Shown here piece by piece: positions 1 to 10,494 of a stretch of DNA of 64,000 nt. The notes under the pieces were generated by a model. That model was given only the letters and a program-made list of their open reading frames with translations. It did no database searches and was not told the DNA's origin. The position numbers were made by a program, and so were the translations under genes. Numbering within the stretch: position 1 is the stretch's first letter; each line of letters opens with the position of its first letter. This stretch comes from Heterobasidion occidentale (taxonomy: Eukaryota > Basidiomycota > Agaricomycetes > Russulales > Bondarzewiaceae). The DNA is taken from positions 124,001-188,000 of the forward strand of contig JBCAQO010000003.1 in the NCBI GenBank assembly GCA_039111635.1, in the 5' to 3' direction.

Positions 1-102
1 GGCGCGGGGACGATTTACGTGGCCCCGAGGAGGAGGCAAGCGATGGTGCGCGACCTGTCGCGTCCCGGCCTGTATTCGTTCTGGAACGCGCGCGTGAAGT
101 AA
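1..102 (+). CDS. 3 prime end of a MYND/SET-domain protein gene (partial, first copy)
   Basis: The window opens inside a last exon that reads 33 codons to TAA at 100-102. The peptide nearly matches the C-terminus of the MYND-SET gene ending at 22,733; the shared core is RRRQAMVRDLSRPGLY. This is therefore the tail of a second copy of that gene, a likely protein lysine methyltransferase. No catalytic residues lie in this piece. It ends FWNARVK, whereas the 22.7 kb copy has a different 13-14 residue tail after FW. The ending here is probably the ancestral one, because the other tail matches promoter DNA of another gene. The rest lies outside the window. Confidence 0.75.
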   Translation, partial: GAGTIYVAPRRRQAMVRDLSRPGLYSFWNARVK

Positions 103-1134
103 CAAGAGCCCAGCGCAGCGCGGGGCTGACGCGCCCGGAGCGATGCCGGTGTACTATATCAGACCACATTGTAAGTTTGGCGATGCGGCGGTGTTTGCAT
201 AGTGTAGCTGTATGGCACCCGGCTGCGGCGGAAAAAATTGTGTAGGATGTTTCGCATGTTTTTTTTGTAGTACATCCATCTCCTCGACGAGGGTTCTGTT
301 GAAGTAGCAAGTGGTTCAGGCCGGAGATTCCCGGTCGCGCATCGTCACGAAGGCCTGTGTCAAACCCTCACTGTCGCCGCATACATCCATTCCTCTGTCG
401 TCGCGTCGAGCCATTTGGTGAAAGCTGCACGGGAACACAAGTACGACTGAGAATAATCCTCGGCGTTGTCGGGACGTTCAATATCCCTACGCGCTAAACG
501 AGGTAAGTCATGGCCTTGCATGGCAATCACACACGTGACATTGATGCAGGCACGGCTAGAAGCCGATGCACAAAGCGAAGCAGAAGATAGGGTGGAAGCA
601 TAGGAGTGAGTGAGGAACGGCTGGCGAAGGGACGTGCGGATCGGTGAGTTTGAATGACGATTCCTCGTACGGTGCATGTTCACATTGTCCGAGCATTGGC
701 CAGCAAGCGTGTATTTGACAGGCCAAAGCTTGTTCACCAACAAAGGCAGCTGGGCCATAGCGCCACGCCTCAGAACAACGCGTTACACTTCTAGTCGACA
801 AGTCTGTTTTGTCTCTGTTTAGCCATCGCACCGGTATTCTAGAACCAAAGACGGCGTGCAAAGCGAGTCGACATGGCACATACACCATAGGCCTGTCAAG
901 GGCCAGTGCATCAGCACACGAGACGATGCACAATGGATAGCCAACCGTCGCCAGCATCTTACGCTCTTTGGCAAGCATGCCACATAGCCAGGAAACGCGA
1001 CATTTGCCAATATCTTTCGGTGCCTCCCAGTGCCACATTGTGGCAGTAGCTGAGTACTATATAGCCTGTTTCACCGCACATTACCTCGCAGACTCCCCAT
1101 ACTTCCACTTACTTACATCCAACGGACGGCATCA
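103..1134. other. Intergenic region and promoter of the F-box gene
   Basis: I see no convincing gene here; the open frames on the minus strand have no recognisable content. About 640-690 and 1,018-1,128 match, in inverted orientation, the stretch 22,694-22,870 just after the second SET gene, with about 300 nt missing in that copy. A TATA-like tatata at about 1,059 lies roughly 75 nt before the F-box start codon. Confidence 0.5.
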
Positions 1135-2544
1135 ATGGGTCAACACTGGATACTCGCCAACCTCGACAAGCGCCAGAAGGCCAGCTTGGGCAGACACGAA
1201 GAATTCTGGGACACAGCTCTCGTGTTTCTCGACAACTTTCTTTGTTACCGTCCGATCTACCTCGCCGACCTTGAAGATGTGCGACTGCCTGAATTGTGAG
1301 TGAGCGAGGAATGTCCTGATTTTCGACTCGCCTCTCACCTTTATGTAAGTGGCGGACAGGTCCCGAGCGCCACTGTCTGTGCCACCGGATCGCCTTCCGT
1401 CGCATCCCAGAACAAGCGCAAGCCATCCGATGGCGCTCTTCCAGACTGCGATGACGGAGGATCCCATCCATCGAAGCGCGCAAGGCAAAGCAGCATCGCC
1501 GCCAGACTCTCGGTCTCGTCCTACTCAACCACGGCGCCTCTCAGCACGCCGTACCTATCCCTCCTACCAGCCGAGCTCATTGATCGGATCTGTACCCATC
1601 TTTCCGATCACATCGAAGTCACCCTATTCGCCCTGACATCCCGCCGACATTGGCAAATTTGCCGCCGCCACATCAAGTCCCGCATCGAGGGGTTGTGTAA
1701 CTGGGCAGGCGATCGACTCATCTGCCTCGGGAGCTACGCCGAGGACCTTCCGCATGGGCTACTCACAGCTGCCGAGGAAAAAGAGCTGGAAATGGGCTAT
1801 ATATCTGCCGATGATATGATTGAAGACGACGAGAGCGTCGACGATGACGACTACGACGAAGACGACGAGAATGACGAATACGGCCAGAGTCACGAAGACG
1901 ACGAGGGCCACGAAGACAACGTGAAGACAACGCGAATTAGCTTGTATGAAGTCGCGAAATGTCGCTTCACGGAGCAGGTCGACATTGAATTGAATATAGA
2001 GGTGGGATACAGATTGAGTCACATGAATGGCTGCCATTCAGATGTCCGGAAGGACCGCGACCTGCTTCTGAGTCTCACCTACCCAGAGTACGCGCGGACG
2101 AGGCATGGCGTACGATCGCGGACACGTGGACCCGAGGCGGTCGGTCTGCGCCAGGTGTACTGGAAAGTGCCCTTGAGGTGGCCGCAAGCCGAGCGCGCAG
2201 AACAATGGGCTGTCCTGCGAAACCTTTCTCGGCGCGAGTATGTGCATGGCAAGGCACTCCAGGAGGTCAGGGATCGCGATCATGGACTCGAGAATCCATG
2301 GGTTATGGACAACATAACGTCGTTCGGGTTCGGGGAGGTGCTCGGCTTGCGCTCGTTCTGGTCGGAGACCGAGCAGGGATCGCCTTATGATTGGGACTAT
2401 TGCCGTGGAGTATGGGCTGGGCATCGGTTCGATATCGTGCTGGAGCAAGATCATGAAAAGGCAATTGAAAAGGAGGAGTGGAAGGATGTGAGCGAGGAAG
2501 CGTTAGCGGAGATACTCAAGGTATGCCAGAAAGGATTTGAATGA
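1135..2544 (+). CDS. F-box protein
   Basis: Two exons, join(1135..1295,1350..2544), give about 451 residues. Exon 1 begins MGQHWILANLDKRQKA, a start I recognise from basidiomycete F-box-like proteins, and it fixes the start codon. Intron 1 opens GTGAGT and ends TAAG; only this acceptor keeps the frame. The F-box core is PYLSLLPAELIDRI at about residue 118, followed by LTSRRHWQICRRH. A run of Asp/Glu lies at about 207-247, and the C-terminal part is rich in Trp and aromatics. F-box proteins bind Skp1 and bring substrates to SCF ubiquitin ligases. No leucine-rich or WD repeats are visible, so the substrate is unknown. A degraded relative lies at 5,130-5,790 on the minus strand. Confidence 0.75.
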
Positions 2545-3006
2545 TTATTTGTCGGCGGTCGGTAAAGTGCTGGGTTTTGACAATCATTAGTATCTGCCTT
2601 CACAAATAGCTGACATGGAGGCCAGAAAGTATGTTTTGGGAGCAATACACCATTTAGTTTTTATAGACGGCGAGCAGAGCAGCATAAACAAGAACTACCT
2701 CGCGCCTGCCTCAACTTTCGAGCTTGTCCAATTGAGCGCGGAGCGCCGAGCACTGGTCTGAATCAATCGATAGACAGAGATTATGCTCGACTTCTATATT
2801 CTCCACTTCCGCCGTCTAAACGAACTGATTTTCGGATGCACAGCCCGTTCAACCGTACTTAGTCGCTTTCTTCCTCATGAAAAGTTTCGTACGATTTTGG
2901 CACCCTAGTAGCAAGCGTGAGATGCAGTATCATATCCTTATCGACGCATGCCATGCCAAAGTCATGCCAATTCCGAACGGGGATACAAAGAATCAAGAGT
3001 GTCCAA
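2545..3006. other. Intergenic spacer with a segment shared with 29,455-29,535
   Basis: No gene is seen. About 2,757-2,840 closely resembles 29,455-29,535: both hold gatagacagagat.atgct followed by ttccgccgtc. In the second place the segment sits between a broken NACHT gene and reversed ankyrin repeats. It marks duplicated DNA rather than a coding region here. Confidence 0.5.
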
Positions 3007-4734
3007 TTACAGGAACGGTCTTATAGCATCCTCCAAGTACTTGATGTCTTCGTCAGAGAGTTTCACATCGAGTGCACCTATGCAAAGCGAGCGTTGAGCA
3101 TTCGCGTTGAAGCAGGGTGGTTGAGATGCTTCGAATAACAACGAACGCACTTATCAGATCTTTCAGTTTTTCGAGAGACGTCGTCCCGACGATGGGCGCT
3201 GAGACAGCTATGCAGAGGCGAGCCCGAATCAGTTGACCGCTTGCGGCAAGCCAATAAAACGACACACTGTCTTTACTGAGACCCAGGCAAGCGAGATCTG
3301 GGCCATGCTGACGCCATGTTTCTTCGATAATTCCTCGACGCTGCGCTTTGCGATCAACCATCGCATCACCGTCCAAATTTGGTGACATACCGATTCACAA
3401 TCTCCTTCCCGCCCGAACCATCTTGAAGATAAACACCGAACCAACTATATGCGATGTGTTTAGATAAGACTTGGCTGCAGGAGTCCTGAAACGCCTACTG
3501 GTCAGTCTTCGCCCGATTGGTGGTTTCCGAGAGAGGACGTGTGGTAGCCCCGCGAGCAAGGGGGGACCATGGTATGGTTCCCACCCCGAGATGCTTTAGC
3601 ATGGGCATCATCTCGCGCTCTTCTTCACGATACGCCACGTTATAGTGGTTCTGCATCGAGATGAACGGTGTGAGGTTGTGGGTGATGGCATAGTCTAGAA
3701 GTTACTCGTCAGGACTCAAATATATCGGGCCACTCGAATGGCGATGGCAAAACCTACTCTGCATCAACTGAACTGCATGCGGCGAAGTGTATTCAGTAAG
3801 ATACCCTCGTTGATTATGGCTGGCTGACTCACACTGCCATGCCCAACAAGAACTCATACCGATGTAGCGCACCATTCCAGCTTGCACGACGTCATGCAGG
3901 GCTTGCATCTAGGAAATTTCTGGTCTTTCTAAAGATGATACAATGAATTTATCGACGTACGGTCTCTTCAATTGGCGTTTCCGGATCGAACCTGTGACCT
4001 GCAAACACGATTAAAGGGAAGTGATTGTTAATCCCAAATTACTGATTCAACGTAGTGACGTACATTGTAATACGTCAACGTAATCGAGTTGAAGTCGCTC
4101 GAGGCTATGCTTGACGGATTCGAAGATGTGTTTCCTGCTGAGGCCTTGTTGGTTCACATATCCCGTTTGAAGGGCTTGTTCGAGTGGAATGATGGATTCG
4201 CCGTAGGTGCGGCCTACCGTAGCGAAACCTGCACGCATATAAGCCAGCAAACAAACAGCTCAGCATGAGTTCGTACCTTGGTCATAACAACGATCTCATC
4301 GCGCGGCAGGTTATGTTGCTTGATGGCCTTGCCCAGTATCACCTCCGATAAGCCGTTGGAGTAGACCTGTCAGAGCACCAACGTCAGCCATCCCAGATCT
4401 GAAGTGCACGACAAAAAAATGCACATTTGCAGTGTCAAACGTCTGGATCCTGGCATCGTACCTTGAAAACGATTGGTCAGCCGAAAGGTTAAGGAGGTGA
4501 AAGAGATGGGGCTCACGCGAATTTAATCTGCTTGATACCTTCCTCTTCGCCTAAGACCCAAGGCTGCCACTCCGGAGTGCCGTAGGACATGCACCCCAGG
4601 ATGATCTTCGAAACTTTGAGCCCGGACTTGCCGAGGCGAACTATCGTCAGAGGATGAGAACCCATCTACTGGACAAACAGAAACAGAAAGGACACACCGT
4701 AGGGCATGCGACGTGTGTCGTTAAGTGCAGCCAT
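3007..4734 (-). pseudogene. Aldo/keto reductase (aryl-alcohol dehydrogenase type), probably frameshifted
   Basis: Read on the minus strand from ATG at 4,734 (MAALNDTRRMPYG) through about nine exons to TAA at 3,007. The order fits a full-length NADPH-dependent aldo/keto reductase: VRLGKSGLKVSKIILGC, the catalytic Asp and Tyr in DTANVYSNGLSE, IVVMTK with the catalytic Lys, LQCHRFDPETPIEE with the active-site His, MVRYIGMSS, WSPLARG, then SAPIVGTTSLEKLKDL and SDEDIKYLEDAI. At about 3,285 the frame changes inside SLAWV/LSKD, where family members read through; one base (CC to C) seems to be missing. A second one-base loss is likely near 4,226, before the FATVGRTYGES exon. Splice fits were done by eye. 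It is either a recent pseudogene or the sequence has base-loss errors. Confidence 0.65.
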
Positions 4735-5129
4735 TAGACAGATTGGAAAGATTGTTGGTTGTGTTGTCTAAATGGCTTCGTATTTAAGCCATGCGGATTG
4801 TCGATGTGGGTCTGTAATGTGGGTCACTTGCGTCAGCGTCTTACGGACTTCGGTCAATGCTTATGAGGCTGAGCATCGTCTAAGCGATAACCCTCAATGT
4901 CACTGACGATCTTCTGTTCACTTCGTGCAGCCTGTGAAAAGGACAACCAAACGTTATCGCGCGCATTATGATTGTCAAGGCCATTACATGGTCTTCAAGT
5001 CTGTGTACACATCGGAACATCATCTCAAAATCGAATGCGACATGCCGATCACAAAGCACACTCACCTCGGCTCCCACGAAGTCTTTCCGAAGGCAGATCG
5101 GCAATGACAACCCTTTGCAAATCCCCCAG
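4735..5129. other. Intergenic spacer
   Basis: Upstream of the aldo/keto reductase on the minus strand. The short open frames have no recognisable content. A tatttaag box at about 4,790 could be part of the reductase promoter. Confidence 0.35.
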
Positions 5130-5790
5130 GCTCTAGCGTGCCTGAACCAGATATGTCATGTCTCACAAGTATCTCGACCACATCCACCAATGCTTCCTCA
5201 TTCTTCCACTCTTGCCCGCTCCAGCACAATATCAGATTGATGTCCGGCCCATAGATCTCTCATCGATCTGCCACGCGAACGAGCACAAGGCGAGCATGTC
5301 GCCAAAACCGATATCTTGCAGACAGTTTCGAACTCCTTCGGATTCGCGGTCAAGTCTTCCTATCGTCTTCGTCGCTTTCCTCGCCACTTTTTTTGTCGTT
5401 GTCATAATGCCCGTTGATTGCTGGCTGCTCAGCATGGGGCGTAAACCTTATGAAGCTCCGCGTTCTCAGCGAGACTAAGCTTCAAGTCTGACGAAAAGTC
5501 ATCAGGGAGACAACCGTCTCCGGTGCAGATCAGGCGATCGCCTGCCCAGCTGGATAGCCAATGAAGGCGAAACCTAATATGGCATCGGCCAATCTGCCGA
5601 TGCCTGCGGGAAGTCAAAGCGAGCGAAGTTACATCGGAATGGGTGCGAAGGTGGGTGTGAAGCCGATCGACAAGCTCTGCAGGGAGGAGTGTGAGGTAAG
5701 GCGTGTGGACGGAAGCCGCATCTGAACAGGCCACGGATGAGGGCTTGTAGACAGCCCGATTCGCTGCTGAGAAAAACTTTTCGATGGCGT
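5130..5790 (-). pseudogene. F-box protein relic
   Basis: Reading leftward from about 5,730, the frame gives TPYLTLLPAELVDRLHTHL, LTSRRHRQIGRCHI and WAGDRLICTG, clearly related to the F-box gene at 1,135-2,544. It then stops after HKVYAPC at 5,429, where the intact gene runs into its acidic tract. About 100 nt further on, a different frame gives GFGDMLALCSF, matching the intact GFGEVLGLRSF, followed by broken traces of the C-terminus (about 5,130-5,260). The acidic middle is deleted and at least two frame changes are present. No MGQHW first exon was found. Confidence 0.65.
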
Positions 5791-6179
5791 GACCCGTAGT
5801 TGTTCCAATTTGAACCGGTGCCGACAGAAGATTTGCGCTTGTTTTTAGGTGTTATTCAAGACGGTAATACATCAGTGTATGCAGCGGTAGTGGAGGCAGA
5901 AGATGTGGTACTGTGATAAGAGTCAGACACAAGGTGATCTTAGGGCGAGGATTACATGCTTACATTTGAAGTGACTCTACGTCTTCCAAATCGGCGGAGG
6001 TAGATGAGGAAGTTGTCGAGAAGCGGCGGTGGCACGGTATATGCTTGCAGACGTCTGCGCCCGTAAGCGATTTGGGCTGCAAAGCATCTCTCTTCTGAAG
6101 TACGTGGATGGCAAGACAACCTCAGGCCAGTAGGATACCCCGCAGAAGTTCCTGAGAGACTCGACAAGATTATATGGAG

Positions 6180-6480
6180 CAAGCAGTCGTCCCGCGATTT
6201 CCAGCCTTCTCAAGTGCCGTATGAGATGGAGATTTATGGGAGCCAAAAGTGAATACGCGCACACACACGGCTGGCCACCGACCGCGGAATGTCGCAGTCG
6301 AGAAAGTAGCGTGCCTGGCCAGAAACAGTAGAAGACGGCGCCCAAGACTAGAGCCTAGACCTAAACGACTGGCGCGGGGAGCGGACAATGGTGGCCTATG
6401 GTAACTGAGGAAGTGAGAGGGCGGACGAGGCAGGAGGGTGGAGAGGACATGCCGAGAGTTAAGGCAGGGGCGTCAAGAAC
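6180..6480 (-). pseudogene. Unknown unit Z, copy 1 (relic)
   Basis: On the minus strand a stretch reads about SGQARYFLDCDIPRSVAS and ends at a GTGTGTGCG donor-like site. This matches the conserved core (GQARYFLDRDV..CMASY) of unit Z copies at 26.2 kb, 30.4 kb and 63.4 kb. The reading frame before it is broken by stops. I do not recognise the family. The position downstream of C2H2 gene 1, in the same orientation, is the same relative place as the other copies. The flanking 5,791-6,179 and 6,481-7,111 hold no supported gene. Confidence 0.4.
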
Positions 6481-7111
6481 CGTGTAGTTCCTGGGGCATC
6501 GAGTCCCAAACGAATTGAACGTAGTAGAGTATGGAATCGCCAACCATGAGTAGCGCTGGTGTTGTACGACGGTATGGGTGGGCGAGAAAAAATAGTGATT
6601 ATGGGGATGTCGGATCGCATCGGTGGATCCAAGTGAAAGAGACGGCGAGGGACCTCGATGTCGAGTTTGTCGATTCGGAGTTGGATAGAGAAGGAGGTAG
6701 GTGCAGGCAGCGAGGGGCAGTGTTGAGTAGCGCTCATCGACGCAAGAGTGGTTGGAGTCGAGTCGTTCGGCGCGACACGCGACGCCCAGCCGCGACGCGT
6801 CACGAGCCCCGTCCATCTGCCCTCCCACCGCTTCATCGATAATCTCTCATTCCCTCTACTCACAGCGAAGAGCACCCTCAAGGAAGTCTGTGGTGCTGCG
6901 TATCGATCCCGGTTGTGTCAAGGTCAAACCCAAGTATCGCTCTCAAAGAATCAAGACATCGCAAGCACGGTGTGACAATGGCCTCATAGATGCAGTACAC
7001 AGTGGCGAGGTATTTTTTTACAGTAAGTTACTCGTCGTCATTCTAGACTATCGCCATTCTTCTCTGGTTGGAAGAAGGACAATTGATTCTATTCCTTCTC
7101 CGGCCAGATGC

Positions 7112-9089
7112 TCAATCCGACTCCTCTTCATCCGCATCTGCCTCATCCACACTCTCCGCGTCTGCATTGTCCACACTCTCCACGCTCGCATCATCCACCC
7201 TCTTCTCGCTCACTTTCCTCAAAATCACCCCATGTTTATCTTCCAAGTGTCGTCTCACCACCCACGGCCTTGACAGCCCCTCGCCGCACCCGTCAATGGG
7301 GCACACGAAATTCTTCTTCAGCTGCGACGCGCGCAGCTCCAACCCCGGGTACAGCAACGCGAATACGTTCAGGTAGTGCTTGTTTGTCTTCAGGTGCTTC
7401 GTCACCTCCGACGGCTTCGTGAAGCCTCCCTTGCAGATATGGCACCCGACCCCGTTCGGGTCGTACGGAGTCTGAGGGGGCCGTTTGCGCTTCTTGGGCT
7501 CGGCGCTCGATGGCGTCTTTGAGGACGAAGACGAACCCGATGTTTTGGGAGGAGATTGTTTGCTCTTTTTCGGCTTGGCACTCGATGACGCCGTGGATGA
7601 AGATTTCGAGCTGGCTGCCCGAGGCGGTTGTTTTCGTCCTTGCGGCTTGGTGGTTGATGGCGTTGTGGAGGAGGACGAGGCGGAAGCGCGAGGGGGTTGT
7701 GTTCGCCTTTTCGGCTTGGTAGTTGATGGCGTCGTTGACGACGAAGAGGAGCTAGATGTTTCTGCGATCCCAACTGAAGGGAGTTGATCGTCTGTCTGGT
7801 ACGGTTCTGCGCCGAACGTGGGTCCGCTGACAGAGACGGGGAATGACAGAGGCTCTGCTGCACCCGCCTGGTGCGCCTGACGAGGCTCTCGACTCCTTGA
7901 CGGGTAGCCGGATTGCGGTTGCACGAAGTACGCGTTAAGGCTGCTCTCGGCGGGCATCGAAGGCATCGACCGCAGCAAGAATGGATCCTCCATCGCATTG
8001 CTCGACGGCCATGGCAGGAAAGCGTCGTGTGTCGTCGATGGTGCTGCGGCGCTGAGGGGAGGCTGAGGGAGGTCAAAGCCGTACTCTGTCGGCATATTTT
8101 GCATCGAGCCGAACAGCTGATCCATCTCTGACGCTGCACCCCAAGGCAGCAATGACGCGGGTTGCTGGAAAGTGTGCTGCATGTCAACCGGGAGAGAGAA
8201 AGTTTGGTCGTTGTATCCAGTGGCCATGAACGTCGGTGGGGCCGCGATCGATGTCATCGTGGGCCAAGGTCCTTGGACTGACGATGGCACAGCGACGATT
8301 GAACCCGCGGCGAGGTAATTCTCCCCGCTGTTGGAAGTCCTTGTTGTTAAGTTGTTCAGTCTGAGGGCATTGCCCTCGGTGGCTTCGTATGCTCCAAGGA
8401 GCCTGTTGAAACCTGCTATTTGTTGCGCCGATGGATAGGTCTGCTCCATTGCGCCCATATCCACAACTCGCATACGCTTGGACGTGTGCCAGCTCGAGGT
8501 GCCGTCATCTGACTGCCTTTTGTTGCGGGCGATGAGTGGTGGTGGCTCATTATCCATCGTGAAGTATTCCGAGGAATTGTGTATCGGCGGCATTGAGTAG
8601 GGAGGAAAAGTCTGGTAGTCTGGTACGCAACGACTTGTCAGCATAGATGTCTCACATGCCACAAATTTCTAATGTTAACTTACTGTGCGGGGGTATATCA
8701 GCTGCCTGGAAGGAGTGCACATTGTTATTAGGTGCGAACATGACTCCAGATGATATGGCACTGGAGTGAGTGCAGAAGTGGAGCCTTGATTGACGTTGAC
8801 GAACAGACCACTCTCCTACAATAGGTCAGATTAGTGTCGAATATGCATAGACGACTCGGTACCATACCTCTAGTATTCGTATCAAGTCAGCCTCTTCTTG
8901 TGACCCCTCGGCTGGCAGCAGCTGGTCTTCACCTGCCAGATCGAGTCCATACGCCTCTGAGAATTGCCCAAGGTAATGCACATCGGGGAATGGACAGAAG
9001 CTGGTCTCGTTCAAGGGGGCGTCGGGGTCCAGGAGCGGAATACCTTCACAGATTTCTTGGAAGACGGTGTCAATGAGCTCGTCAGACAT
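7112..9089 (-). CDS. Two-finger C2H2 zinc-finger protein, family copy 1
   Basis: Three exons on the minus strand. Exon 1 (9089..8868) encodes MSDELIDTVFQEICEG... and ends EEADLIRILE. Exon 2 is about 8815..8684. Exon 3 runs to TGA at 7,112. The long third exon holds a Ser/Pro-rich region and four linker repeats of the type PSTTKPKRR.QPPRA. Two zinc fingers follow: CHICKGGF..H-x5-H after PYDPNGVG, and CPIDGC..H-x4-H. An acidic VDDADAE-like tail ends EEESD. The likely role is a DNA-binding nuclear protein. In exon 2 the frame changes between ESGLFVNVNQG and APNNNVHSFQAADIPPH, and its 132 nt length breaks the phase kept in the other copies. One indel is therefore likely and this copy may be damaged. 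It shares an upstream region with the three paralogues. Confidence 0.7.
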
Positions 9090-9730
9090 GGTAGTGAAAA
9101 GTGAGCGGGATTGGAGAGTCGTCGCGGTCAACTGAGTAGCAGAGGGGTGATGAATTGTCTCATCGTCCGTCTCTCGCTCCTTCTTTTATGGTCCTTCTGA
9201 CCGTGCATGGACAAAGGAACACATACACCTCCGATTCACACGCGCCCAGCAGTAGCGACTGCGCGATCTAAGAAGTTCCGCCGGTGCTTTGTGCTGGTCA
9301 TTGTGGCAGAGCAACGCGGCGTCACCACGAACAAAGCGAGGCTTCATTTAAGGATCGCCGGGCCTGGTGACAGCTGTTCACGATCGCTCCATTGCGAATT
9401 CGGACTGTGGACAATGAAGCGGGCTCGTCTCGATTTCTGCTGCTACGTGTCTTGTTCCGAGAACCCGTGGATGTTGCTTGGATCCGTGCAATTTCGGGCT
9501 GTGTATTGTCCGTCTGGACTCGCGGCCATACATCTCGATCATTGTCACGATCCCCTGGTGGCACATAGATACGAGTCGCTCGTCTGTGCAGACTCTTTTT
9601 CTTTCACGCGTCTGATCCGTGCAGCGTGCTTCGATCGCTCTCTACGAAGAACTTCGGTCTGAGGCCGCCCAATCGGAGTCCGAGGTGGCATTGCGGGGGA
9701 TGCCACCTCAAGCTGTGTCTTTGCGGAGGC
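9090..9730 (-). promoter_or_regulatory. Conserved upstream region of C2H2 gene 1
   Basis: About 640 nt here align by eye with the upstream regions of C2H2 copies 2, 3 and 4. Shared landmarks, moving away from the gene, are a gacaaaggaac.catacacc block (about 9,208), a gtggcagag.aacg block, a gcgaattcggactgtggaca block and a cacgcgtctgatccg block. A palindrome (9,682-9,709) closes it. A cttttatgg TATA-like box lies near 9,184, about 95 nt from the start codon. Confidence 0.55.
9682..9709. promoter_or_regulatory. Perfect 10-bp palindrome with 8-nt spacer upstream of C2H2 gene 1
   Basis: Left arm gaggtggcat, spacer of 8 nt, right arm atgccacctc: ten of ten pairs match. The same element with the same spacer length is found at 23,004-23,031 (copy 2) and 34,968-34,995 (copy 3). 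It lies about 590 nt from the start codon. It could be a binding site for a dimeric or two-finger protein, or an RNA hairpin. Confidence 0.5.
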
Positions 9731-10494
9731 TTTTTCTCGGTTTCAAGTCAATCTCTTAGGTATCAAGCTTCGAAACTCGTCGCACCTGTCGCCACCAGAG
9801 TCTCGATAAGTAAAAAAACACATCACCGCTGCTTTCGCGAGTCAAGTACTACAATGCCGTCGGTCAGAAGGTCGTGTCCTCGCGGTGCGGAGGAGCAGAG
9901 CTTAGACTAGGATTCCGCCGAGTTCGGGGTGAGTTGGCTGGGCGCATCGAGTATACACAGACGGTGAGTTCAGGCGCCACTCGCAGCATCGTGGCATGTA
10001 CTCATACAGAACACGCATCCGTTTGTGGGGCGCGCATCGACTGTGAGGGTTTGCTTGGACTTGACAGAGCGATAGTCTGTCTCCAGACCGTGCACACGAG
10101 CTTTACCCGTCCAGAAGCATGCCAGCATACCAGTCGTCATATCTACAGTCTTGCCTTGTTCGCTTATGCGCAGCTTCAATCATTGGCGGCTGGGACGAGG
10201 TTGAGGGAGCGATCGGTGATCGTTCGACTGCGTTTGTGCGAGCACGATGGCGAGACGCCACCGCGCGACGCGGAGATATCGCGGCGGTTTGATTTGAATT
10301 TGGTGCAAAAGGCAATGCTATTGGCATCGAACGACTCATCCTCGAGCCAGCCTCTTCTCCTTACACTTCATTGATTCTCTGTTTAACAGAAACCTGGGGG
10401 TTGATCGTTCCACACCACGGTGCGAGTTCATTTCACACAATGTGAACACATCTAGCTGCAGTCAAAATCAAATTAAATCTATCATCTAAGATTG
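9731..10494. other. Intergenic region shared with 58,560-58,790
   Basis: No supported gene. About 10,140-10,430 matches the region after FunK1-C (about 58,560-58,790) in inverted orientation, for example the caaatcaaaccgccgcgatatctccgcg-like block. It is therefore part of the large inverted duplication. Confidence 0.45.

Noticed and set aside
1109..1528. Minus-strand open frame opposite the F-box first exon
   Set aside because: The plus strand reads the recognisable MGQHWILANLDKRQ start and a consistent splice site; the minus frame is Arg-rich with no domain.
7160..7200. Repeats at the 3 prime end of C2H2 gene 1 as a possible CRISPR-like or satellite array
   Set aside because: The repeats are the coding form of the acidic VDDADAE-type tail, present in all four paralogues. 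Spacing follows codons, and this is a eukaryote.
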